DNA of 12,751 nt from an uncultured Pseudomonadota bacterium (GTDB lineage: Bacteria; Myxococcota_A; Polyangia; HGW-17), in contig CALKWH010000356.1 of NCBI GenBank assembly GCA_938004375.1, positions 1-12,751 on the forward strand. The letters are read 5' to 3'. The translations under genes and the position numbers were made by a program. The notes beneath the pieces were generated by a model. It saw nothing but the letters and a program-made list of their open reading frames with translations. It was not told the DNA's origin and ran no database searches. This document shows, piece by piece, positions 6,201 to 12,751 of the stretch (its first letter is position 1; each line of letters begins with the position of its first letter).

Positions 6201-7524
6201 GGTCCTCGAGCTCGTTCCCGAGCAGAAGGACATGATCTTCCACGCCCACCGCGACCGCGAGACGATCCTGCGCAGCCAGGGACGCCGCGAGGAGCAGGTG
6301 ACCGAGATCCGCGAGATGCAGCGCCTGGCCGCCGAGGAGAAGAACGCCGAGTGGCTCGCCGAGGCGCTGTGCCGCGAGCTCGCCTACCTGCAGGAGACCG
6401 GCGACAGCCAGAAGGTCAGCGACCTGTTCCCGCGGGCGTTCGAGGCCGCCCAGGTCGTCGACAATCCCTCGTACCAGGTCGACGCCCTGCGGATCCTGGC
6501 CCGGGCCAAGGTGGAGATGGGCGAGCTCGACCGGGCCCTGGAGCTCCTGCACAACGCGCTGATGCTCCTCGACGAGCACCCGCAGATCGAGCGCATCCGC
6601 GCCGACGTGATGCACGTCATGGGCAACGCGCTGTTCTACCGCGGCCGGGCCGAGGAGGCCATGACCGCCTACGAGGAGGCCCTGCAACTGTACCGAAAGT
6701 ACCAGCGGCACACCCAGGAGAGCACCATCCTCATGAACCTGGGGTTCCTCTCGGCCATGCGCGGCTATTACGAGAAGGCCCTCGAGTACTACAAGGCCTC
6801 GTACGACATCGACCGGGAGAAGGGCGACCGCGTCTACACCGGCATGAAACTGGCCAACCTGGCCCAGGCCCACATCGACCTGGGCAACTACGAGCAGGCC
6901 CGCCAACTCGTCAAGCAGGCCCGCAAACTGTGCGAGCAGACCCGCGACAAGAGCGCGCTGGCCGACGCTTATTTTACTAGCGCCCTGCTCCGACTGCGCC
7001 TGGACCGCCCCGACGACAGCCTGCGCTACATCGAGGAGGGCCTGCGGCTGGCCCGCGAGGCCGACAGCCGCCTCGACGAAATCCGCGGCCTGCTGCTGTG
7101 GGCGGAGTGCCAGCTCGAGAACCCGAACGGCAGCGCCCACGAGGCGGCCGCCAAGGCCATGGAGGCCGCCCGCCTGGCCCAGGAGGCCGAGACCCCGGCC
7201 GAGATGGTCCACGCCTTCTCGCTCCAGGCCCGCGCGCTCCTCAAGGTCGGCAACGCCGAGGAGGCCATCGGCCGCTCGGCCCACGCCGTCGCGTTCACGG
7301 TGGTGCAGCCCGTGCCGGGTGTCGAAGTCGTATACTATGTCCATGGCAAAATCATGCAGACCCTGGGCCGCACCGGCTGGGCCCGCATGTTCCTGTCCCG
7401 CGCCCGGGACGAGATCATGCGCAAGGCCAACCTGCTGAGCCAGGACAAGGTCCGCGAGGTCTACCTCTCGGTCTACCCCGCCCGGGACATCCTGCGGGAC
7501 TACCTCCGGTTCATCCAGAATTAG
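3232..7524 (+). CDS. Ser/Thr protein kinase - degenerate cyclase-like - AAA ATPase - TPR fusion
   Basis: This 1430-residue signalling protein has no signal peptide. Residues about 10-276 form a Hanks-type kinase: Gly loop GQGGMADVY (17-25), Lys41 in VALKR, HRDMSPQN (152-159), DFG (172-174) and SPE ending at Glu198. All catalytic residues are present, so activity is expected. After a Thr/Gly-rich linker, residues about 365-530 follow the layout of a class III nucleotidyl cyclase (WTINQVELQEALRW, then PGEIIVS at 501-507) but lack the metal-binding aspartates. An AAA_16-type ATPase follows (about 552-760): IGRGFELDRL, Walker A GEMGVGKS (582-589), Walker B VLAVFEDMQWAD (704-715). The rest, from about 960, is helical with TPR-like repeats (clear around 1124-1240), likely for protein binding. 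This order recalls PknK-type multidomain kinases. Start is TTG 3232 with GGGAG six bases upstream; the frame is closed at 3175-3177 and has no ATG before it. Autophosphorylation targets are unknown. Confidence 0.93.
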   Translation: MEAVQKIGKFSLLEKIGQGGMADVYLAEANYNGLRKTVALKRILQALSANAHFRDTFRYEAELSMELNHPNVVQVFEYGQASPQETDANGCLYMVMEFVDGVDLMKLIRKSTELEKPLPLGLAAYIIAEVLRGLDYAHRLTGPDGRPLELVHRDMSPQNILLSREGAVKVTDFGIAKALGRYEEEGILRGKLHYMSPEQARTDPVDGRSDIFAVGLILYEMVSGTHPYAAFKGHKALEAARRAEITPPSLLNARIPVELEQILRRALAPRKEDRYQRSKEMQTDLSRFLHSLPDLVDASTLVDAIVERFPEGGLQRAPARTGTGTMASREGKLTGTLETDTGRIGQDGGHLTLDTHTLVVKFKESKSLVSMVIRVFNVEAAAARLGAERVNQLIDQFGAMIQNILLKDKQNRYRNRREDASTFLVVRGIPYTGEYDESELLRDAHKIRRDFAVYRELAPELELGICAYRLAVELEHDHHVIHWTINQVELQEALRWAKMIPGEIIVSPYIYAAAKYNWEMEPVGADPENPVHRLLRQKDRDERLQTRVGSALIGRGFELDRLRDLFHHVRESSRPDHLVVLGEMGVGKSALLQEFIRTSKVRLELIRAESRPYLQYAPFAFIMDFVRDFARLNVEAKGEDSLLKLYTALTHVVPDEENREAILKAFRPILDSRADEADAHPNLGILVTRALEILVASVAMKRPVLAVFEDMQWADEQSKRILQELRERNRIRGPVMFVFTGRERTDIPAYFLATRPIVLQAMDEETSRKFVSSRFLAPEQVRPLIEAVIAKGEGNPFYLNEMIASLVDTGQCRLEGPERKLALNRALPSELDVKLFPTLEGILSARLDALSPGLRRILRIAAVLGRKFSKKSLDAACGEDTAEALDAFVKKQLLRPPDTDGRHSFVQSMMRDYAYSSLPQEERAAAHRVQAESMIASDGYKPAIDDVMIARHLELSGQPEKAAEFYLAAAHHARKLGSNSNSEAIRHYEKVLELVPEQKDMIFHAHRDRETILRSQGRREEQVTEIREMQRLAAEEKNAEWLAEALCRELAYLQETGDSQKVSDLFPRAFEAAQVVDNPSYQVDALRILARAKVEMGELDRALELLHNALMLLDEHPQIERIRADVMHVMGNALFYRGRAEEAMTAYEEALQLYRKYQRHTQESTILMNLGFLSAMRGYYEKALEYYKASYDIDREKGDRVYTGMKLANLAQAHIDLGNYEQARQLVKQARKLCEQTRDKSALADAYFTSALLRLRLDRPDDSLRYIEEGLRLAREADSRLDEIRGLLLWAECQLENPNGSAHEAAAKAMEAARLAQEAETPAEMVHAFSLQARALLKVGNAEEAIGRSAHAVAFTVVQPVPGVEVVYYVHGKIMQTLGRTGWARMFLSRARDEIMRKANLLSQDKVREVYLSVYPARDILRDYLRFIQN

Positions 7525-7547
7525 CCGGTCTGGACTTTTTCCTTTTT
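7514..7547 (+). terminator. Probable rho-independent terminator of the kinase gene
   Basis: TCCAGA (7514-7519) and TCTGGA (7529-7534) form a 6-bp stem around a nine-base loop containing the TAG stop (7522-7524). It is followed by C and a T-rich tract, TTTTTCCTTTTT (7536-7547). The stem is short but the T tract is unusually strong for this GC-rich window. Confidence 0.5.
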
Positions 7548-7645
7548 CATGGTATCCATTGCCCGCCTAATAGGGTAGTATGTTTGCCGCCGTCGGCCAG
7601 CCCTCGGGCTCGGGACCGGCGACCCGCGTGCAAGGAGTGATACTC

Positions 7646-10183
7646 ATGCGTTTTTCTTCTTTCGTCGTACTTTTTTCCGTCCTGGTTCTGGCTTCCTGCG
7701 TCACCCCCAAGAAGGAGCCCACCAACAACACCAACAACAACAACAGCCTGTGCGGCAACGGGGATATCGATCCCGGTGAGCAGTGTGACGACGGCAACAC
7801 CTCGGGACACGACGGCTGCGACGAGGTCTGCCGGATCGAGGCGTTCTGCGGCAACGGGACCGTGGACCCCAATGAGGAGTGTGACGACGGCAACTACGAG
7901 GATCGCGACGGCTGCGCGCCGGACTGCACCGTCGAGACCGGTTGCGGCAACGGCCAGCTCGAGGTCGGCGAGCAGTGCGACGACGACAACCTGACCTCCG
8001 GCGACGGCTGCACCGGCGACTGCCGCATCGAGGGCGCCGCCCCCGTCTGCGGCAACGGCATCTTCGAATACACCGAGGGCTGCGACGACGGCAACACCAC
8101 CGCCGGCGACGGCTGCTCGGCCACCTGCGAGCGCGAGGACGGCTGCGGGGACGGCGAGCAGGCCGGCGCCGAGCAGTGCGATGACGGCAACAACATCGCC
8201 GGCGACGGCTGCTCCTCGATCTGCACGGTCGAGTTCGTCTGCGGCAACAACGAGTGCGACGACGAGAAGGGCGAGACCTGCGCCTTCTGCCCGCAGGACT
8301 GCTGCCCTCTGTGCGGCAACGGCCGCCTGGACGAGAGCGAGCAGTGCGATGACGACAACAACGTCAACGGCGACGGCTGCTCCCGCGGCTGCCTCGACGA
8401 AGACGGCACCCCCGAGTGCGGCAACGATATCTGGGAGCTCGGCGAGGAGTGCGACGACGGCAACGACGAAATCCATGACGGCTGTTCGGACATCTGCGAG
8501 AAGGAGTTCACCTGCGGCGACGGCGAGTGCACGGCCGACATGGGCGAGACCTGCGCGCGCTGCCCCTTCGACTGCTGCCCCGCCTGCGGCAACGGCGTCC
8601 TGCAGTCCGGCGAGCAGTGCGACACCACCGATCTCAACGGTCGCACCTGCGAGTTCTTCGGCTTCACCGGCGGCACCCTGGGCTGCACCAACTCGTGCAC
8701 CCTCGATTTCACCAACTGCGCGGGCCCCGGCCCGGTGTGCGGCAACGGCGTGATCGAGTACGGCGAGACCTGCGACGGCGGCAACCTCGCGGACCAGGAC
8801 TGCAACTCCCTGGGCTATCTCTCCGGCACCCTCTTCTGCACCGACTGCCACTTCAACACGGCCGGCTGCAGCGGCCGCTGGATGTACTTCCTCGAGGACT
8901 TCGAGGACGACAACTCCGCCTGGACCATCGGCGGCAACGCCTGGCAGATCGGCGCCCTGGGCACCGGCGGCCCGACCTCGCTCCCCTCTGGCGAGAACTG
9001 CGCGGCCACCAACCTGAGCGGTCCCTACAGCGCGAGCATGAACTGGAACGTGGACTGCATCACCACCGGCGACATCATGATGACCGACTCGACGAACCCC
9101 ATCCTGATGTTCAAGAGTTGGTGGTACACCGAGACCGGTTACGACGGCGGTCGCGTCCAGGTGTTCTCGAACGGACAGTGGGTCGATCTCACGAACTTCA
9201 CTCCGGCCTACAACAAGACCCTCGGCAGCCAGAGCTGCTGGGGCTTCAACGACCAGACGTGGATCCAGCACACCGCGTCCATGTCCCAGTTCGCCGGGCA
9301 GACGATCCAATTGCGCTTCTGCTTCTATTCCGATAGCTCCGTCCAGTACGCCGGCTGGTACCTCGACGACATCATGCTCGTCGAGCAGGCCTACATCCCG
9401 ATCACCATCAACACCCCCAGTGATCTGGGGCGCACCCTCCCCGGCCAGCTCTTTGACCTGTTGATCTCCACCACGAACGGCTCGGGCAACTTCACCTTCT
9501 CGTTCACGAGTGCCGCGCCTGCCTGGCTGAGCCTCAATGCCTCCACCGGGCGGCTGTCGGGAACCCCCACCACCGCGGACCTTGGCACGCATACCTTCAC
9601 CATCCGGGTCCTCGACAACGTCAACCCGGTCAACACCACCCAGAAGACCTTCACCCTCAACGTGGTCAACGGCGTGTGGGCCGAGAGCTTCTCGGCCAGC
9701 CTGCCCGCCGGCTGGACCATGAACGGCGTCTGGCAGGTCGGCGCCCTCGGGACCGGCGGGCCCGCCGCCTGTCCCAGCCCCCCCCACTGCGCGGCCACCA
9801 ACCTCAACGGGGATTATTCCACGAGCATGGCCTGGGGCAGCCACTGCCTGACCACGGGCGACATCTCCCTGGCCGGCCTCACCACCGCCGAACTGTCCTT
9901 CAAGAGCTGGTGGGAGGCAGAGACCGGTTGGGACGGCGGAAACGTGCAGGTCTATTCCGGGGGAACCTGGGTCAACCCCACCGGCGTGACTCCCGCCTAT
10001 GATTCCACGCTGTTGGACTCTCAGGCGTGCTGGCAGTTCGAGGACATGGTCTGGAAGGATCACACCGTCAATCTGACCCCCTACGTCGGTCAGACGGTCA
10101 AGCTGCGCTTCTGCTTCCGGTCCGACAGCGTCGGCAACTACGCCGGATGGTACCTCGACGACCTGATGATCCTCGGCAACTAG
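7646..10183 (+). CDS. Large surface lipoprotein: Cys-rich (DUF4215-type) repeats plus two jelly-roll-like domains
   Basis: The 845-residue product has leader [18 protein letters not shown] with lipidated Cys18, then a short Asn/Thr linker. ATG 7646 is chosen because AAGGAGTG (7632-7639) precedes it; an earlier in-frame ATG at 7580 would bury the signal peptide. Residues about 36-408 carry eleven Cys-rich units of the myxobacterial CGNG...CDDGN...DGC type, which are known in exported proteins; the acidic CDDGN segments may bind calcium. Residues about 415-582 and 677-845 are paralogous copies of a concanavalin/MAM-like beta domain, sharing WQ(I/V)[24 protein letters not shown] and YAGWYLDD. 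Between them, about 585-672, is an Ig-like He_PIG-type domain ([17 protein letters not shown]). No protease motif or C-terminal sorting tag is seen; an adhesive or binding role at the cell surface is inferred. The gene follows the kinase by 121 bases and precedes the peptidase by 52. Confidence 0.9.
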   Translation: MRFSSFVVLFSVLVLASCVTPKKEPTNNTNNNNSLCGNGDIDPGEQCDDGNTSGHDGCDEVCRIEAFCGNGTVDPNEECDDGNYEDRDGCAPDCTVETGCGNGQLEVGEQCDDDNLTSGDGCTGDCRIEGAAPVCGNGIFEYTEGCDDGNTTAGDGCSATCEREDGCGDGEQAGAEQCDDGNNIAGDGCSSICTVEFVCGNNECDDEKGETCAFCPQDCCPLCGNGRLDESEQCDDDNNVNGDGCSRGCLDEDGTPECGNDIWELGEECDDGNDEIHDGCSDICEKEFTCGDGECTADMGETCARCPFDCCPACGNGVLQSGEQCDTTDLNGRTCEFFGFTGGTLGCTNSCTLDFTNCAGPGPVCGNGVIEYGETCDGGNLADQDCNSLGYLSGTLFCTDCHFNTAGCSGRWMYFLEDFEDDNSAWTIGGNAWQIGALGTGGPTSLPSGENCAATNLSGPYSASMNWNVDCITTGDIMMTDSTNPILMFKSWWYTETGYDGGRVQVFSNGQWVDLTNFTPAYNKTLGSQSCWGFNDQTWIQHTASMSQFAGQTIQLRFCFYSDSSVQYAGWYLDDIMLVEQAYIPITINTPSDLGRTLPGQLFDLLISTTNGSGNFTFSFTSAAPAWLSLNASTGRLSGTPTTADLGTHTFTIRVLDNVNPVNTTQKTFTLNVVNGVWAESFSASLPAGWTMNGVWQVGALGTGGPAACPSPPHCAATNLNGDYSTSMAWGSHCLTTGDISLAGLTTAELSFKSWWEAETGWDGGNVQVYSGGTWVNPTGVTPAYDSTLLDSQACWQFEDMVWKDHTVNLTPYVGQTVKLRFCFRSDSVGNYAGWYLDDLMILGN
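7751..8869 (+). repeat. Array of eleven Cys-rich repeat units (DUF4215/myxo_disulf type)
   Basis: By eye: seven canonical units of about 32 residues (CGNG...E.CDDGN...DGC...C), two short units of about 22 ([12 protein letters not shown] and [12 protein letters not shown]), and two longer end units with GTL(G/F)C in place of the DDGN loop. The order is five canonical, short, two canonical, short, two long. The block short unit plus following CGNG unit occurs twice in the same context (EFV/EFT before, CP(L/A)CGNG after), which points to segmental duplication. Confidence 0.88.
8888..10180 (+). repeat. Duplicated jelly-roll-like domain (two copies in one gene)
   Basis: Copy A (about 8888-9390) and copy B (about 9674-10180) encode domains of about 168 residues that appear roughly half identical by eye, with matching Trp, Cys and Gly positions and the same ending, YAGWYLDD followed by a short hydrophobic strand. 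The Ig-like domain sits between them. Divergence at the DNA level suggests an old duplication. Confidence 0.85.
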
Positions 10184-10235
10184 CCGCGTTACCCCCGGCC
10201 GAGGCCGGACTCTCCACCCAGCCCCAGGAACCCTC

Positions 10236-12706
10236 ATGAAGCCCAACCCCCTCGCCGACACCCATGAATTCAAGCTCCCCCACCGGGCCCGCCTGGTGTG
10301 CCAGGTCAACCGGGCGCAGCCCGTGGCCGCCGTGTACGCCTGGGTCCACGCGGGCTCGGCCCACGAGCGCCCGCCCAGGGAGCTGGGTATCGCGCACATG
10401 GTCGAGCACATGCTGTTCAAGGGCACCGCCAGCCAGGGCGTGGGGGACCTCGCGCTGGCCGTGGAGGGCGCCGGCGGCAGCATCAACGCCTGGACCGCTC
10501 ACGACGAGACGGTGCTGCACGCGGCGGGTCCGGCCCGCGCCTGGCAGACGTATCTGACCGCCATCACCGAGGCCCTGTTCCACCCGGTCTTCGACGCCGA
10601 CGAGCTCGAGCGCGAGAAGCAGGTGGTCCTCGAGGAAATCCGCCACGGCGAGAACAGCCCGGTGCACCGCGTCTCGGACCGCATCTTCGAGGTCTCCTAC
10701 CCCGAGGGCGGCTATGGACGCCCCATCCTGGGCACCCACGCCAGCGTCGGCGCCTTCACGCAAAAGGACCTGCTCGACTTCCACGCCCGCTGGTACGTCC
10801 CCGGAAACGTCACCTTCTTCGTCGTGGGGGACGTCGATCCCGCAGCCGTGCGCGACGCCCTTAGCGCCCGCATCCCGCGGCGGGCCGCCCCGCCCCCGTC
10901 CGAGCATCCTCCGCTGGCCCCGCGCCCCGCCGCCGGGCGGCTCGAGATCCTGCGCGGCCCCTCCTCGGAGGCCTATCTCTTCTGCAGCCTGCCGCTGGCC
11001 GAGTACGACTTCGAGTCCACCCCCGACCACGACCTGCTGGCCACGCTGCTGGGCGACGGCGAGAGCTCCCGCCTGTCGCTCGCCCTCAAGCACCGCGACG
11101 ACCTCGTGCTCGACGCCTACGCCACGGCGTTCACTCCCCGGGGACCCGGTCTCTTCATGATCTCGGCCATCTTCGCCCCCGAGAACGCCCTGCGCCTGAT
11201 CGAGGCCCTGTCCGTCCAACTGCGCGGCCTCGAGCGCGTGGCGCCAGCCGAGCTCGAGAAGGCCCGCGCCACCATCGAAGCCGAGCGGCTCTCGTCCATG
11301 CAGACCGTGCAGGGCATGGCCCGCCTGCTGGGCTTCTTCCAGGGGGCCACCGGGGACTGGGCCGCCGGCGCCCGTTACGACGAGGCCATCCGGGAGCGCA
11401 CCGTGGCCGACTGCGAAGCCGCGGCCGCCTCCCTGCTGCAGCGGAAGGTCACCGGGGTGCTGCTTTTACCCGAGGACTTCCCCGCCGACGAGGCCGCCCT
11501 GCGCCGGGAGTTCTCCCGCCACTTCCGGCCCCCGACCGTGAAGGCGGCGACCACGCCCCGCGCCTCGGCCCCCGAGACGCCCATCTTCGAGTACCGGATT
11601 CCGAATGGTCCGAAGCTGCTGGTCCTACCCAACCCGTCGCTGCCCATCGTATCGGCCCGCGTCGGCTTCATGGGCGGGCAGCTGCGCGAGACCGCCGAGA
11701 TCTCCGGCATCAGCCCGCTGACCGCCAACCTGCTCACCCGCGGGGCCGACGCCCTGCCCGGCGACGCCCTCCACGCCCTGGTCGAAGCCAAGGGCGGCGT
11801 GCTGCAGTCCTTCTCGGGCCGCAACTCCCTGGGCCTGCGCCTGGACGTGCTCTCCGAGGGCCGCGAACTGGGCCTCTCGCTGTTGTGCCGCTGCCTGCGG
11901 TCGCCCTCCTTCGACCCGCGCGAGGTGCGCCGCGAGCGCGAGCTGGCCCGCGAGGCCGTGCGCGCCGAGGCGGACTCCCACTCGGTGCAGGTCATGCGCC
12001 TGTTCGAGCGGGCCCGCTACGGCGACGACCACCCTTGCGCCCTCAACATCACAGGCCAGCTCGGCCCCCTGGCCCGGCTCAACCGCGAGCGGATCCGCGT
12101 CTACTGGGAAGAGCACTATCCCCCCGCCGAGGCCACCTTCGTGGTGGTCGGCGACGTGGACCCCCAGTCGGTGTTCGACCAGGTGTCCGCCGAGCTCGCC
12201 GGCCTCGGCCGCCGTCCCCGCGCGCCGCAACTGGACGTGAGCGCCCCCGCGCGCCCGGCCCGCGCCGCCGCCTACGCCCGCAAGAAACTCACCCAGAACC
12301 ACATTGTGGCCGGCTTCCCCGGCGTGGATCTGCACCACCCGGACCGCTTCGCCCTCGAGGTCGCAGCCCGCATGCTCGACGGCCAGTCAGGACGCCTGTT
12401 CCTCGACCTGCGGGACAAGCAGGGTTTGGCCTATCAGGTCAGTTGCTTCTCCCTCGAGGGGCTGGCCCCCGGCTATTTCGTGGCCTACATGGTCACGCGC
12501 CCCGAACAGGGGAGGAACGCGCTGTACGGGCTGCTGGAGCACTTCGCCCGCCTGCGCAGCGACGCGCCCCCCGAGGAGGAGGTGGAGCGCACCCGGGCCT
12601 TCATGCTCGGCACCCACGACCTCGGGCTGCAGCGGCGCTCGGCCATCGCCGCCGCCGTGTTCTTTGGCGATCTCTACGGCCTGGGCTGGGATTCCTATCT
12701 TCGGTA
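10236..12706 (+). CDS. M16 family zinc metallopeptidase, two fused halves, 3' truncated
   Basis: At least 823 residues of an M16B (mitochondrial-processing-peptidase/PqqL-like) peptidase, which degrades or processes peptides inside a closed two-half chamber. The inverted zinc motif HMVEH is at 54-58, with the third ligand Glu in VVLEEI (Glu134, about 76 residues later). The second half, from about residue 445, has no HxxEH but keeps the substrate-binding R/Y pair in LRDKQGLAY (Arg726, Tyr733). One chain thus combines the active and the R/Y-type subunits that many bacteria make as two proteins. ATG 10236 has CAGGAA (10225-10230) upstream. No signal peptide is visible, so it may be cytoplasmic. 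The apparent TAA at 12705-12707 uses an adapter base as its third base: the gene is cut by the insert end and probably lacks a C-terminal stretch. It may be co-transcribed with the lipoprotein gene 52 bases upstream. Confidence 0.94.
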
Positions 12707-12751
12707 AGATCGGAAGAGCACACGTCTGAACTCCAGTCACCGAATACGATC
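12707..12751 (-). other. Illumina index adapter (artefact), right end
   Basis: Starting AGATCGGAAGAGC at 12707, positions 12707-12740 match the TruSeq index adapter; CGAATACG (12741-12748) is the reverse complement of the left index, then ATC from P7. It is an exact inverted copy of 3-47. A12707 is the A-tail/adapter base and not genome. Confidence 0.98.

Noticed and set aside
3174..6980. 1268-residue plus-strand open frame overlapping the kinase gene
   Set aside because: Arg/Pro/Gly-rich shadow in another phase; the frame from 3232 has all the kinase and ATPase motifs.
7551..7562. Sigma54 (-24/-12) promoter before the large lipoprotein
   Set aside because: GG and GC are present but two bases too close together for the consensus.
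7559..7584. Sigma70 promoter TTGCCC / TATGTT before the large lipoprotein
   Set aside because: The spacer is only 14 bases; other hexamer choices fit no better.
7751..8869. Regularly spaced repeats as a possible CRISPR array
   Set aside because: Period and variation follow codons and Cys-rich protein units; no conserved identical DNA repeat with unique spacers.
10195..10208. GC hairpin CCGGCC/GGCCGG between the lipoprotein and peptidase genes
   Set aside because: Short stem with no T-run after it; too weak to call a terminator in GC-rich DNA.
1..12751. Perfect 45-bp terminal inverted repeats, as in a transposon
   Set aside because: They match Illumina adapter plus index exactly and carry no transposase; they are library artefacts.

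Overview
The window looks like high-GC chromosomal DNA (coding parts roughly two-thirds G+C by eye) from a Myxococcota/Deltaproteobacteria-like bacterium, probably uncultured. This is inferred from the gene content: a Ser/Thr kinase with an HRDMSPQN catalytic loop fused to an AAA ATPase and a TPR tail, lipoproteins with Asn-rich linkers after the lipobox, and an array of 'Myxococcus cysteine-rich' (DUF4215-type) repeats. No rRNA, tRNA or CRISPR is visible. The biological insert is only about 48-12706. Both ends are Illumina index adapter (1-47 and 12707-12751, same index in opposite orientation), so the sequence is one adapter-flanked molecule or an untrimmed contig, and the genes at both edges are cut.

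Layout: (i) 48-364, the C-terminal catalytic part of a tyrosine recombinase. (ii) 365-610, a non-coding strip of about 53% G+C holding four inverted repeats, one terminator-like and one abutting the next Shine-Dalgarno. (iii) 611-1708, a saccharopine-dehydrogenase-like NAD(P)-binding oxidoreductase. (iv) 1779-2627, a very Cys-rich lipoprotein of unknown function. (v) 2643-3026 on the minus strand, a small lipoprotein convergent with the previous gene. (vi) 3027-3231, a divergent intergenic region with two inverted repeats. (vii) 3232-7524, a 1430-residue Ser/Thr kinase / degenerate cyclase-like / AAA ATPase / TPR signalling protein starting at TTG and followed by a probable terminator. (viii) 7646-10183, a large surface lipoprotein with 11 Cys-rich repeat units and two duplicated jelly-roll-like domains around an Ig-like domain. 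(ix) 10236 to the end, a two-half M16 zinc peptidase truncated at the 3' edge.

How they may work together: three of the seven genes encode predicted lipoproteins exported and anchored in the envelope, and they flank a cytoplasmic signalling ATPase/kinase. The two plus-strand lipoproteins share an almost superimposable leader. A surface-assembly or sensing neighbourhood controlled by the kinase is possible, but only adjacency supports it. The most distinctive items are the kinase fusion with an apparently dead cyclase domain and no Ser/Thr in its activation loop, the higher-order structure of the Cys-rich repeat lipoprotein, and the hairpin-dense strip after the recombinase.
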